A program made the position numbers and the translations under genes. Positions 15,402 through 21,833 of a stretch of DNA of 64,000 nt are shown here, piece after piece. Numbering within the stretch: the stretch's first letter is position 1; each line of letters starts with the position of its first letter. A model generated the notes under the pieces. It had not been told where the DNA came from, ran no database searches, and saw nothing but the letters and a program-made list of their open reading frames with translations. The stretch is from a virus: IMG/VR virus record IMGVR_UViG_3300023184_000025, positions 281,155 to 345,154 of that record; one strand, 5' to 3'.

Positions 15402-15415
15402 TGAATACTCCTATA

Positions 15416-15505
15416 TGGTGGAAGCGGTGAGATTCGAACTCACGGACCCTTGCGAGCCGACAGTTTTCAAGACTGTTGCCATAAACCTGACTCGACCACA
15501 CTTCC
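15416..15505 (-). tRNA. tRNA-Ser (UGA)
   Basis: Loop CTTGAAA, long variable arm, GGAAGTG/CGCTTCC acceptor, CCA encoded. Confidence 0.94.
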
Positions 15506-15508
15506 TGA

Positions 15509-15946
15509 TTATTCTACTTCAGGGGCAGGTTTAACTTTCCCCCATTCAATAAAATTAAATACTCTCTCTACAATAAAGAAAAAAGTCATATTTGTCAATG
15601 CCTGTGCTATTGCAAATAGCACAGCGTCGGACCCACTGCTTTTAATAATGAATATGGCTATGAGATATCCAACAAACATAGTTATTGCACGATAGATAAT
15701 GGTTTTAATTACACTACGTTTGATATTGTCAACTCCTGAATTGTTTCTTGCCCAACCAGTAAGCAACCACAACCTGTCATGCACATAATAAATTGCTGTG
15801 CCTACTACAATTATAATTAAGCCAACCATACCAGCTGACGACATGCTGGCGCCAACCAGCAGTGATAACAACATGGCAGCTACCACAGAGAAAAATCTGT
15901 ATATAACTGCTTTTACTATTGTTCTTGTTTGTGTTTCTTTTATCAT
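15509..15946 (-). CDS. DUF2061 membrane protein (tandem repeat)
   Basis: 145 residues. Two copies of the DUF2061 pattern, each starting R(T/S)IVK/VIKT.IYR (residues 8-16 and 76-86) and followed by two membrane helices. Role unknown; these short inner-membrane proteins are sometimes seen near sulfate assimilation genes in bacteria. Confidence 0.75.
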   Translation of the reverse strand: MIKETQTRTIVKAVIYRFFSVVAAMLLSLLVGASMSSAGMVGLIIIVVGTAIYYVHDRLWLLTGWARNNSGVDNIKRSVIKTIIYRAITMFVGYLIAIFIIKSSGSDAVLFAIAQALTNMTFFFIVERVFNFIEWGKVKPAPEVE

Positions 15947-15968
15947 ATTACTTCCTTATATTTAATAC

Positions 15969-16042
15969 TGGCGTACCCACTAGGACTCGAACCTAGACTG
16001 ACGGTTTTGGAGACCGCGATGCTGCCATTACACTATGGATAC
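15969..16042 (-). tRNA. tRNA-Trp (CCA)
   Basis: Loop CTCCAAA, acceptor GTATCCA/TGGGTAC, G73, CCA encoded. Confidence 0.93.
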
Positions 16043-16046
16043 AAAT

Positions 16047-16124
16047 TGGAACAACGGGTGAGATTTGAACTCACGACTTTACGGATTTGCAATCCGTTGC
16101 TTTTGACCACTCAGCCACCGTTGC
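16047..16124 (-). tRNA. tRNA-Cys (GCA)
   Basis: Loop TTGCAAA; U73 as required for CysRS; G1-U72 wobble; CCA encoded. Confidence 0.9.
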
Positions 16125-16129
16125 ATAAT

Positions 16130-16206
16130 TGGTCGGAATAGTAGGATTCGAACCTACGACCTCCTGGTCCCAAACCAGGCGCACTACCAGGCTGTGCTAC
16201 ACTCCG
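16130..16206 (-). tRNA. tRNA-Pro (UGG)
   Basis: Loop TTTGGGA, acceptor CGGAGTG/TATTCCG, A73, CCA encoded. Confidence 0.93.
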
Positions 16207-16212
16207 AATAAC

Positions 16213-16287
16213 TGGTGGGTGATGAGAGGATCGAACTCCCGACAAACTGCGTGTAAGGCAGCGACTCTACCGCTGAGCTAATCACCC
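16213..16287 (-). tRNA. tRNA-Val (UAC)
   Basis: Loop CTTACAC, acceptor GGGTGAT/ATCACCC, CCA encoded. Confidence 0.93.
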
Positions 16288-16293
16288 TAAACA

Positions 16294-16367
16294 TGGAGCG
16301 GGGTAAGAGAATCGAACTCTCAGCATTAGCTTGGAAGGCTAAGGTATTACCACTATACGAACCCCGC
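16294..16367 (-). tRNA. tRNA-Gly (UCC)
   Basis: Loop CTTCCAA, acceptor GCGGGGT/ACCCCGC, CCA encoded. Confidence 0.93.
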
Positions 16368-16385
16368 ATTGTAATTTACTTATAT

Positions 16386-16460
16386 TGGTAGCCATGGACA
16401 GTTTCGAAATGTCGACCCCGACCTTATCAAGATCGTGCTCTTCCTCTGAGCTACACGGCT
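16386..16460 (-). tRNA. tRNA-Ile (GAU)
   Basis: Loop TTGATAA, acceptor AGCCGTG/CATGGCT, CCA encoded. The T-stem closing pair is U-C instead of G-C, so the T-arm is weakened. Confidence 0.87.
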
Positions 16461-16466
16461 AAAATC

Positions 16467-16543
16467 TGGCAGGAGATATAGGATTCGAACCTATGCGTGT
16501 CGGAATCAAAATCCGATGCCTTAACCAACTTGGCGAATCTCCA
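16467..16543 (-). tRNA. tRNA-Gln (UUG)
   Basis: Loop TTTTGAT; 5' end TGGAGAT leaves an unpaired 1-72 position, tolerated or preferred by GlnRS; G73, CCA encoded. Confidence 0.9.
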
Positions 16544-16551
16544 ACAAAGCC

Positions 16552-16627
16552 TGGTGGTAATGGCTGGACTCGAACCAGCGATAGACTGCGTATGAAGCAG
16601 TTGCATTGGCCACTATGCTACATTACC
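16552..16627 (-). tRNA. tRNA with CAU anticodon (elongator Met likely)
   Basis: Loop TTCATAC, paired G1-C72, so not an initiator. Elongator Met is favoured over lysidine-Ile because the second CAU tRNA (26764) has the more Ile2-like anticodon stem. Confidence 0.85.
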
Positions 16628-16646
16628 ATATAGAGGCACTCTCAAC

Positions 16647-16715
16647 AGCAGGCCTAGGAGGCAATCTGGTTGCTGAAACTTTTGCATCTGCAGATACTCA
16701 GTTTCTTCTCCTGCT
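16647..16715 (-). ncRNA. Structured spacer between tRNA-Met and tRNA-Lys
   Basis: Nested pairing AGCAGG/CCTGCT, GAAACT/AGTTTC and ATCTG/CAGAT in a 115-bp gene-free gap. May be a processing signal or small RNA. Confidence 0.3.
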
Positions 16716-16742
16716 TTGACTTACGCCAAGAATGCTTTTATA

Positions 16743-16818
16743 TGGTAGGACGTATTGGATTCGAACCAATGACCAATAGATTAAAAGTCTACTGCTCTAC
16801 CAACTGAGCTAACGTCCC
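16743..16818 (-). tRNA. tRNA-Lys (UUU)
   Basis: Loop CTTTTAA, acceptor GGGACGT/ACGTCCT, CCA encoded. Confidence 0.94.
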
Positions 16819-16869
16819 ACTAATCTTCTCACTCTTATCACTGTCCATGTGGACTCTCCTTAAAAACTA

Positions 16870-16945
16870 TGGTGGAGGATACAGGGATCGAACCTGCGAC
16901 CTACTGGTTGCAAACCAGTCGCTCTCCCAACTGAGCTAATCCCCC
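16870..16945 (-). tRNA. tRNA-Ala (UGC)
   Basis: Loop TTTGCAA, acceptor GGGGGAT/ATCCTCC; the G3-U70 identity pair of tRNA-Ala is present; CCA encoded. Confidence 0.94.
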
Positions 16946-16951
16946 AAATAC

Positions 16952-17028
16952 TGGTACCACCTGAGCGAGTTGAACGCCCTACCCCCAAGTTCGTAGCCTG
17001 GTGCTCTATCCAAATGAGCTAAGGTGGT
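16952..17028 (-). tRNA. tRNA-Arg (ACG)
   Basis: Loop CTACGAA, acceptor ACCACCT/AGGTGGT, CCA encoded. A34 would need TadA editing to inosine. Confidence 0.9.
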
Positions 17029-17034
17029 ATAAAA

Positions 17035-17110
<76 letters not shown>

Positions 17111-17115
17111 TTGTT

Positions 17116-17191
17116 TGGCTCCTCGACCTGGGCTCGAACCAGGGACAACTTGATTAACAGTCAAGTGCTCTACCAACTGAGCTATCAAGGA
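17116..17191 (-). tRNA. tRNA-Asn (GUU)
   Basis: Loop CTGTTAA, acceptor TCCTTGA/TCGAGGA, G73, CCA encoded. Confidence 0.94.
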
Positions 17192-17199
17192 ATAAAATA

Positions 17200-17350
17200 G
17201 TTAACACACTCCGAGGAATGTGTGTATTAAAGCACTCTAAAATACTTAGGCTGCCTGTTCTTAAAGAATGCTTTAATACGCTGTAATTTTTCCCTACACA
17301 AGAGTAGTTCCATCCTACAGGCCGCCCATTTGCCCATGTTTAGAGTGCAG
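17200..17350 (-). ncRNA. Pseudoknotted structured RNA downstream of a 57-residue ORF
   Basis: GTATTAAAGCA (17224-17234) pairs with TGCTTTAATAC (17269-17279), and GCACTCTAAA (17232-17241) pairs with TTTAGAGTGC (17339-17348). The order a-b-a'-b' makes an H-type pseudoknot, with a shared GCA at the junction. A CACAC/GTGTG hairpin flanks it next to tRNA-Asn. No ORF fits. Confidence 0.55.
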
Positions 17351-17380
17351 GCTAGGATCTCGTTTCCTATAACACTTTGG

Positions 17381-17554
17381 CTAATTTACACTAAACGTTG
17401 ACAATTTGGTCAACGCTTCGTGATGTTTTCTAGCACGTTCAAACTTATCTTGAATAAGTTTTTGAAGCTGTTCTTTGGACATCTCTCCGAGAGCAGTTTC
17501 ATAAGCTTGTTCTACGATTCGTTCGTTTAATTTTTTGTAATCTATCTGTTTCAT
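17381..17554 (-). CDS. Small helical protein in the tRNA array
   Basis: 57 residues from ATG 17554 with ribosome site AAAGGA. The sequence is strongly helical and charged (LNERIVEQAYETALGEMSKEQLQKLIQDK). It lies between a terminator and a pseudoknotted RNA. No family recognised. Confidence 0.7.
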   Translation of the reverse strand: MKQIDYKKLNERIVEQAYETALGEMSKEQLQKLIQDKFERARKHHEALTKLSTFSVN

Positions 17555-17569
17555 TTTTTCCTTTGTAAA

Positions 17570-17603
17570 AACAAAAAACCCCAGGGTGTTTAGTCCTAGG
17601 GTC
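17570..17603 (-). terminator. Intrinsic terminator inside the tRNA/ncRNA region
   Basis: Minus strand ACCCTAGG ... CCTGGGGT (8 bp with one G-U) followed by TTTTTTGTTTTT. Confidence 0.65.
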
Positions 17604-17627
17604 CTTTTAGAATTTGATGTATTTTTA

Positions 17628-17759
17628 TTACATCTTGTCTCCTACGGACCCTTGATTTTCTGGAATTGTAATTGCACAGTTAAAATTAAAACCGCGTGAC
17701 CAGGCAGATGCTGTCTGGAGCATAACGGGTTTTAACGATAACATGTAATGTTTGTTCAT
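17628..17759 (-). CDS. Possible 43-residue ORF or small structured RNA
   Basis: ATG 17759 to TAA 17628 encodes 43 residues without similarity known to me. The ATG lies about 10 bp after a -10 box, with no ribosome site, so a leaderless ORF or a non-coding RNA (hairpin CCAGGCAG ATG CTGTCTGG at 17701-17719) are both possible. Confidence 0.3.
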   Translation of the reverse strand: MNKHYMLSLKPVMLQTASAWSRGFNFNCAITIPENQGSVGDKM

Positions 17760-17769
17760 CTTAGTTTCT

Positions 17770-17798
17770 ATTGTACTTTATTTATATCTTAAAGTCAA
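17770..17798 (-). promoter_or_regulatory. Internal sigma70 promoter in the tRNA array
   Basis: TTGACT (17798-17793), 17 bp, TACAAT (17775-17770). Confidence 0.6.
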
Positions 17799-17845
17799 CC
17801 TTTAAGGTAAAAATGTTGTGTTGTATAGATACAACACTCCTGAGT

Positions 17846-17920
17846 TGGTTGCGGGGGAAGGATTCGAACCTCCGTCTTCCGGGTTATGAGCCCGATAGTC
17901 TACCACTGACGTACCCCGCG
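17846..17920 (-). tRNA. Initiator tRNA-fMet (CAU)
   Basis: Loop CTCATAA in a stem with three G-C pairs next to the loop, and an unpaired C1-A72, the two hallmarks of bacterial initiator tRNA. CCA encoded. Confidence 0.93.
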
Positions 17921-17942
17921 GTAAAAGTTAGAGTTTTTATAT

Positions 17943-18018
17943 TGGCGGTCTTAGGGGGTAACGATCCCCACTCTTACGGCGTGACAAGCCGTCGTGCGTC
18001 CATGAACACTTTAAGACC
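17943..18018 (-). tRNA. tRNA-Asp (GUC), unusual T-loop
   Basis: Perfect acceptor GGTCTTA/TAAGACC, loop TTGTCAC, G73, CCA encoded. The T-loop reads ATCGTTA instead of TTCRANY, so the T54-A58 pair appears swapped. Confidence 0.85.
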
Positions 18019-18024
18019 AAATTT

Positions 18025-18171
18025 TTATAGTCAAGCACCGAGTATGCCAATTTAGGAGTCCGGTGCTTCCGTTCCAAAGCCGATGCAGTTATATCAGGAT
18101 CCGCCTCCGGCCGATGGGACCCGAATAGTGTATGCGTCCATACACGATACCTTATCGATGCTTGACTATAA
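18025..18171 (-). ncRNA. 147-nt structured RNA closed by a 13-bp perfect helix
   Basis: 18025-18037 and 18159-18171 are perfect inverted repeats. Inside are GTGTATG CGTC CATACAC (18128-18145) and AAGCACCG/CGGTGCTT (18033-18040 with 18061-18068). The last helix shares AAGCA with the closing helix, so two folds compete. No ORF. Confidence 0.6.
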
Positions 18172-18174
18172 AAA

Positions 18175-18257
18175 CATATTGAAACACACTAACTACCTTG
18201 GTATGTACTAAAGTTCATAGAACCGCTACGACCCTATCTTTAATGTGCTTCAATATG
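18175..18257 (-). ncRNA. Structured RNA with a 14-bp closing helix
   Basis: 18175-18188 pairs with 18244-18257 over 14 bp; the single imperfect position is G-U on the minus strand but A-C on the plus strand, which supports minus-strand RNA. Confidence 0.5.
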
Positions 18258-18454
18258 CTCTGCATCCCCCGGCGGTAATTATAGAGTATCAAGATACGAC
18301 GCTATCGTACCCATCACACACTCCTTCCACCCGCTTCCCGACAGGGACCGTTCTCGCATTGCTAGCGGCCTTTTGGTTCGAAGACTACCACCCGTACATG
18401 TCACTGTACTTCTCATCGTGTGGGTCACACTATCCGGAGACACCCGGAACGTTC
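18258..18454 (-). other. Gene-free spacer before tRNA-Tyr
   Basis: About 200 bp with several short hairpins (TACGA/TCGTA, GTACA/TGTAC, GTGTG/CACAC). The plus-strand frame through it ends in antisense tRNA and lacks a ribosome site. Possibly part of one larger ornate RNA with its neighbours. Confidence 0.35.
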
Positions 18455-18541
18455 TGGTGGATGAGGTTGGACTTGAACCAACAATGCCATTACGACGGAA
18501 GATTTACAGTCTCCTGGGGTTACCAATTTTCCTACACATCC
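18455..18541 (-). tRNA. tRNA-Tyr (GUA)
   Basis: Loop CTGTAAA, long variable arm, CCA encoded. The acceptor has one T-T mismatch (GGATGTG/CTCATCC). Confidence 0.9.
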
Positions 18542-18544
18542 AAA

Positions 18545-18600
18545 ATTAGGATAAGCTACTTGTTTTCCAAACAAGCCCTTAATTGAGCGGTTACTCTGTC
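18545..18600 (-). pseudogene. tRNA-like relic with GGA anticodon-type hairpin
   Basis: GCTTGTTTGGAAAACAAG resembles an anticodon arm of tRNA-Ser(GGA), but the flanking acceptor and T-arm do not pair and the region touches tRNA-Tyr. It may be a decayed tRNA or just a hairpin. Confidence 0.25.
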
Positions 18601-18729
18601 CATCTCTTTTATTCTAATGTCTGTGTGCAGAGAGATACTGCCTATCAGATTCTGGATTGCTCCGCTAACGGTCTTCTGCCACCGGACCTCTATCGCTAGT
18701 CAAGCGCCATTTTAACGAAAATAGTAACG
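18588..18729 (-). ncRNA. Structured spacer between tRNA-Glu and tRNA-Tyr
   Basis: Outer pairing GTTACT/AGTAAC (18590-18595 with 18723-18728) encloses ATCTCT/AGAGAT, CGCT/AGCG and ATTTT/AAAAT hairpins. No ORF. Confidence 0.4.
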
Positions 18730-18734
18730 GGATT

Positions 18735-18809
18735 TGGTACTGGGTACGGGAATCGAACCCGTCTTACAAACGTGAAAGGCTTGTGTCCTAACCGATAGAC
18801 GAACCCAGC
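18735..18809 (-). tRNA. tRNA-Glu (UUC)
   Basis: Loop CTTTCAC, acceptor GCTGGGT/ACCCAGT with G1-U72, CCA encoded. Confidence 0.92.
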
Positions 18810-18840
18810 ATAAAGAAAAACCCTATAGCAGTCCAGTTAA

Positions 18841-18927
18841 GCAACCGAACAGGGCCGTGTTAAAGAGAGAAGCCACGGTTGCAGGACCTAGTGCTCTTGC
18901 GAGGAAGTATCCAGGCGATGTGGCTTC
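18841..18927 (-). ncRNA. Pseudoknotted spacer between tRNA-Ser and tRNA-Glu
   Basis: GCAACCG (18841-18847) pairs with CGGTTGC (18876-18882), and GAAGCCAC (18869-18876) with GTGGCTTC (18920-18927): again a-b-a'-b' order with one shared base at the junction. Confidence 0.5.
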
Positions 18928-18934
18928 AAAAACT

Positions 18935-19024
18935 TGGCGGAGCGACTGGGAGTCGAACCCAGTCAACGCTTTAACACGTTGTACGGATTAGCAATCCGCT
19001 GCCTTACCGTTCGGCCACCGCTCC
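18935..19024 (-). tRNA. tRNA-Ser (GCU)
   Basis: Loop TTGCTAA, long variable arm, GGAGCGG/CGCTCC type acceptor, G73, CCA encoded. Confidence 0.93.
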
Positions 19025-19035
19025 AAAAAAAATGC

Positions 19036-19269
19036 TATATTAAAATACACTAAAGGAACCATTGTGCATCTATGTCTACACTATACGAACGTCTCGTATA
19101 GGCCTGCACGGTCATTACTGCCTACATACTCCGCCGCTTCTCTGGGATTAGTTCCGTATCATCTAAACGGACCCCGGTTTCATAGACTGTAAGATTGCGT
19201 AGGGCGGCCCCTGTGCTCGCGTCTTACAGTCCCTAACGGTGTAGGTAACCTTTAATACATTTTAATATA
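19036..19269 (-). ncRNA. 234-nt structured RNA at the head of the tRNA/RNA operon
   Basis: A 21-bp closing helix (19036-19056 with 19249-19269) is fully paired only in minus-strand RNA, where four positions are G-U or A-U; on the plus strand they would be A-C. Inside are perfect hairpins GACTGTAAGA/TCTTACAGTC (19185-19194 with 19222-19231) and CTATACGA/TCGTATAG (19081-19101). No ORF. It lies just downstream of a perfect consensus promoter. Comparable in position to the T4 stable RNAs C and D, but no sequence match is claimed. Confidence 0.65.
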
Positions 19270-19288
19270 GTAACCCTTGCGGGTTACT
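19270..19288 (-). other. Leader hairpin
   Basis: AGTAACCC TTGC GGGTTACT, an 8-bp hairpin between the promoter and the 234-nt RNA; no T run follows on the minus strand, so not an obvious terminator. Confidence 0.4.
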
Positions 19289-19344
19289 ACATAAAAACTC
19301 TAAAATTTTTAAAGAACATTGTTGATTTCTCAACGTATGCATCA

Positions 19345-19373
19345 ATTATATGACACTTTGCGATTTTTGTCAA
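19345..19373 (-). promoter_or_regulatory. Perfect consensus sigma70 promoter of the tRNA/ncRNA operon
   Basis: TTGACA (19373-19368), 17 bp, TATAAT (19350-19345), pointing into the RNA cluster. Confidence 0.85.
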
Positions 19374-19437
19374 CTACTTGTTTGTTGTATTTTTACAACA
19401 CTCTGTTGTTGTCCGGAATTGCTTCCTTCATGTTTCT

Positions 19438-19466
19438 ATTGTACTAGATCTGCCAATTTTGGTCTA
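19438..19466 (-). promoter_or_regulatory. Second, weaker sigma70 promoter of the RNA operon
   Basis: TAGACC (19466-19461), 17 bp, TACAAT (19443-19438). Confidence 0.45.
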
Positions 19467-19471
19467 CCTAT

Positions 19472-19505
19472 AAAAAGAAAACCCGCCTAGTTGGCGGGTC
19501 TTTGT
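19472..19505 (-). terminator. Intrinsic terminator upstream of the RNA operon promoters
   Basis: ACCCGCC TAGTT GGCGGGT with T-rich tract on the minus strand, 17 bp past the 34-residue ORF; it would insulate the RNA operon. Confidence 0.75.
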
Positions 19506-19521
19506 TGATAGTACTTTCTAG

Positions 19522-19626
19522 TTATCTAGATTTCTCAAGACCCGCATCAGACATGTGTTCATAGTCATAACTCACAAAATCTCGTGTGTTACTATTAGTG
19601 TGCATAGACAATGGTTGATAGTTCAT
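19522..19626 (-). CDS. Possible 34-residue ORF
   Basis: ATG 19626 to TAA 19522 just before a terminator; TATAAT is 5-10 bp upstream, no ribosome site. Sequence is polar. Unrecognised. Confidence 0.35.
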   Translation of the reverse strand: MNYQPLSMHTNSNTRDFVSYDYEHMSDAGLEKSR

Positions 19627-19729
19627 AGTACTATTATATATCCATAATCTTTAAAAATTAATTTTTTCCTAGTTTTTTTACCAAAGCAACTACCCGGGTC
19701 CAAATAAATAAATTTTTAAAAAGTATCAA

Positions 19730-20434
19730 ATGATCAATACTAATACAGATAAAATAATAATTATATGTTATTCTAGTTTTAGCGGCGGAAAATTTTTAGT
19801 TAACAGTCTAGGGTTAAGCAATAAAATTGTATTACAAGATATCAACTTGGCAACACAGCAAGCAAATGGAAATTTCTCAAAACAGGAAAAGTTTGAATAT
19901 TTTGTTACAAAATTAAACGAAAATGGACCCACTAAAGAATGGAACGATCTTGGACTAGGGTGTTTTCAGTTTTTTGGTGTTCTTGACAAGGAATACTTGC
20001 AAAACAAAGTCACTGTAGAAAGATTTGACAACAAAATTTCAAATATCATTGACAATGATCTAACATTTTTTCTAGTTGCACATAATTACATTTTTTTGCC
20101 AAAATATTTAGAGGTATGGAAGAATGCAAAAATTATAGTGTTTGAAAACTCTGATTTGTTTATTAAATGGAGAACAAACGGAAAACAGACTGACAATGGT
20201 GCGTTTTCAAGAGAGAAATTTTTAGATAAAAATGTAATACACTATTTTGACAATAATAATTATTTTTCAAAAATCAAGACCCTAGACGAGATTGAAAAAA
20301 TGCATCAGGTATTAGACTTACCTGACTTTGATAAAGAGTTAGTATCAAACTACTATGATTTATGGATGAGCAAGTTACTAGAAAATAAAATATACTGGGA
20401 AAAAAGTAATAAATCTGGCAGAATCAATTTTTAA
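19730..20434 (+). CDS. Hypothetical protein, possible P-loop/sulfotransferase-like
   Basis: 234 residues on the plus strand. The N-terminal strand and loop IIIICYSSFSGGKFLVNSL (9-27) look like a nucleotide-binding loop of sulfotransferase-type P-loop proteins without the classical GKS/T; HNYIFLPKYLEVWKNAKIIVFENSD near 118 continues the alpha/beta pattern. The protein at 56857-57432 has a similar N-terminus (YPPGAGGRWLSNLIY). AT-rich relative to neighbours. Confidence 0.6.
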   Translation: MINTNTDKIIIICYSSFSGGKFLVNSLGLSNKIVLQDINLATQQANGNFSKQEKFEYFVTKLNENGPTKEWNDLGLGCFQFFGVLDKEYLQNKVTVERFDNKISNIIDNDLTFFLVAHNYIFLPKYLEVWKNAKIIVFENSDLFIKWRTNGKQTDNGAFSREKFLDKNVIHYFDNNNYFSKIKTLDEIEKMHQVLDLPDFDKELVSNYYDLWMSKLLENKIYWEKSNKSGRINF

Positions 20435-20515
20435 GTATGTTTATTTCCTTTTTGTATCATTGGTTTAAATATTATATAAATCAAAGCCGTAGCTGGCATC
20501 ATAAAGGAGTAATCA

Positions 20516-21250
20516 ATGGTTACCAAGAAAGCACCAGTCAGAAAGGCACCTGTCAAGAAAGTAGTTGCTAAAAAAACACCTGTTAAAAAGGCACCCGTTA
20601 AAAAGACAACCACAGCACCAATTGTGATTGATGTCAGTAGCACTACTAAATCAGCATCATCCATGTTGGACAAGGCCATAGACCTAATCAAGTGGGTGGA
20701 CACACCGTTCAAACTGTTTGAAGTTATCTTGTTGGCCAGCGTGTTCTTTTTTGGCTATTTCGCCTGGGACAGCAGAACTGTTATTTTAAATGCAATAACA
20801 CAAAGCAGTCATATAACAAATCTCAAAGAAGTAAATCATCTTATACCAGTTGCTGTTGGTCTACAAAAAGACTTGGATGCGGTATCTGTAGTAGTACACA
20901 AAGCCAGTTTAGTTACCAACACCCGAACAACCATGTTAGCTTTTGGTCCTAAGGGCAGAGATAATGCATTAGACGGGTTGGTTTCCAGTTTGTTCAACAA
21001 AGATCCCATACGCAATGCCGCTATCATTGGCATGCTCAACGGTGAAGTTGTTTGCGATAAGTTAGAAGTAACAGGCAAGACTTCAGAATGGGAAGTCAAG
21101 CAAGGCGCCACATTTATCTGTCGTGGTGGTATTCCTCCAGAAGTGGGAGATTTTGATGGATACGTGTCAGTTGGATTCAAAACAGAACCAACAGAACTAA
21201 CTGTGGTTAAAACTAGAATTAATCTAGCCACATCTGAGATGTCGCAATGA
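20516..21250 (+). CDS. Single-pass membrane protein with histone-like tail; possible T4-type holin
   Basis: 244 residues, ribosome site AAAGGAG. Residues 1-35 are Lys/Ala/Pro/Val repeats (KKAPVKK), residues 67-87 a membrane helix (LFEVILLASVFFFGYFAW), then a roughly 155-residue outer domain with two Cys (VVCDKL, FICRGG). A short cytoplasmic N-terminus, one helix and a periplasmic domain with a Cys pair is the layout of T4 holin T, and this block also carries a lipoprotein. The basic tail is unlike T. Holin is a guess from topology. Confidence 0.5.
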   Translation: MVTKKAPVRKAPVKKVVAKKTPVKKAPVKKTTTAPIVIDVSSTTKSASSMLDKAIDLIKWVDTPFKLFEVILLASVFFFGYFAWDSRTVILNAITQSSHITNLKEVNHLIPVAVGLQKDLDAVSVVVHKASLVTNTRTTMLAFGPKGRDNALDGLVSSLFNKDPIRNAAIIGMLNGEVVCDKLEVTGKTSEWEVKQGATFICRGGIPPEVGDFDGYVSVGFKTEPTELTVVKTRINLATSEMSQ

Positions 21251-21591
21251 AATGGCTAATAGTATTTTTATTACTGCTAATTTCATGTATACCAAGTTCA
21301 AGTCAGCCGTGTGATGATTGTATAGGTGGAGTTGTTGCTACAGATACTAACACTTGTTTGGTATCTAATTTTTATAAAATTGCTTATTCAATTCATGACC
21401 CTGGTTTACGACACCAACAGTTATCATCGTGGTTAACAACCAACGGAAACAAATGTGACAGCAAACAACTTGTTATAATTTGGAATCGTCTTGCTGAATG
21501 GGGTGGCGCCGCCGACTCAGCAGAATTGCGAGGCAAACTACTTTATTATTTTTCTAGAGCCGAAGAGAGGGAACGCAAGGAAAAATCATAA
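21247..21591 (+). CDS. Small lipoprotein
   Basis: 114 residues. MKWLIVFLLLLISC gives a signal with lipobox LISC (Cys14), followed by a Cys pair CDDC. The C-terminus is charged and helical (YYFSRAEERERKEKS). Its ATG overlaps the upstream stop by 4 bp. It could be an outer-membrane spanin subunit paired with the preceding membrane protein, but this is inference. Confidence 0.6.
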   Translation: MKWLIVFLLLLISCIPSSSQPCDDCIGGVVATDTNTCLVSNFYKIAYSIHDPGLRHQQLSSWLTTNGNKCDSKQLVIIWNRLAEWGGAADSAELRGKLLYYFSRAEERERKEKS

Positions 21592-21824
21592 TGGATGCAA
21601 TCAGATGGTTCCCAATAGTGCAACCAAGTTACGCAAATGTAGATGGTATTTTAGCCGATGTTCACGCAAGAAAAAATGAAGAACGCTGGGCTGAATACAA
21701 CAAAGAGTTAGTTGAAAAAATACATTTCAGGGACTATTTGTATGATTTGTATTTGAAAAGAGCACACGAAAATCACATACGCATGGAAATATTCAACGTG
21801 AGTACCATAGATTATTATGTTTAA
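21591..21824 (+). CDS. Small hypothetical protein
   Basis: 77 residues, start overlapping the previous stop by one base (TAATG). Mostly helical and charged (DVHARKNEERWAEYNKELVEKI). Likely cotranscribed with the membrane and lipoprotein genes. Unrecognised. Confidence 0.65.
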   Translation: MDAIRWFPIVQPSYANVDGILADVHARKNEERWAEYNKELVEKIHFRDYLYDLYLKRAHENHIRMEIFNVSTIDYYV

Positions 21825-21833
21825 TTAAAATTG

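Noticed and set aside
18545-18600. Functional tRNA-Ser (GGA)
   Set aside because: Only the anticodon-like hairpin is convincing; acceptor and T arms do not form.
20516-21250. Histone H1-like protein
   Set aside because: The KKAPVKK tail suggests it, but a clear membrane helix and outer domain follow, so a pure DNA-binding role is unlikely.
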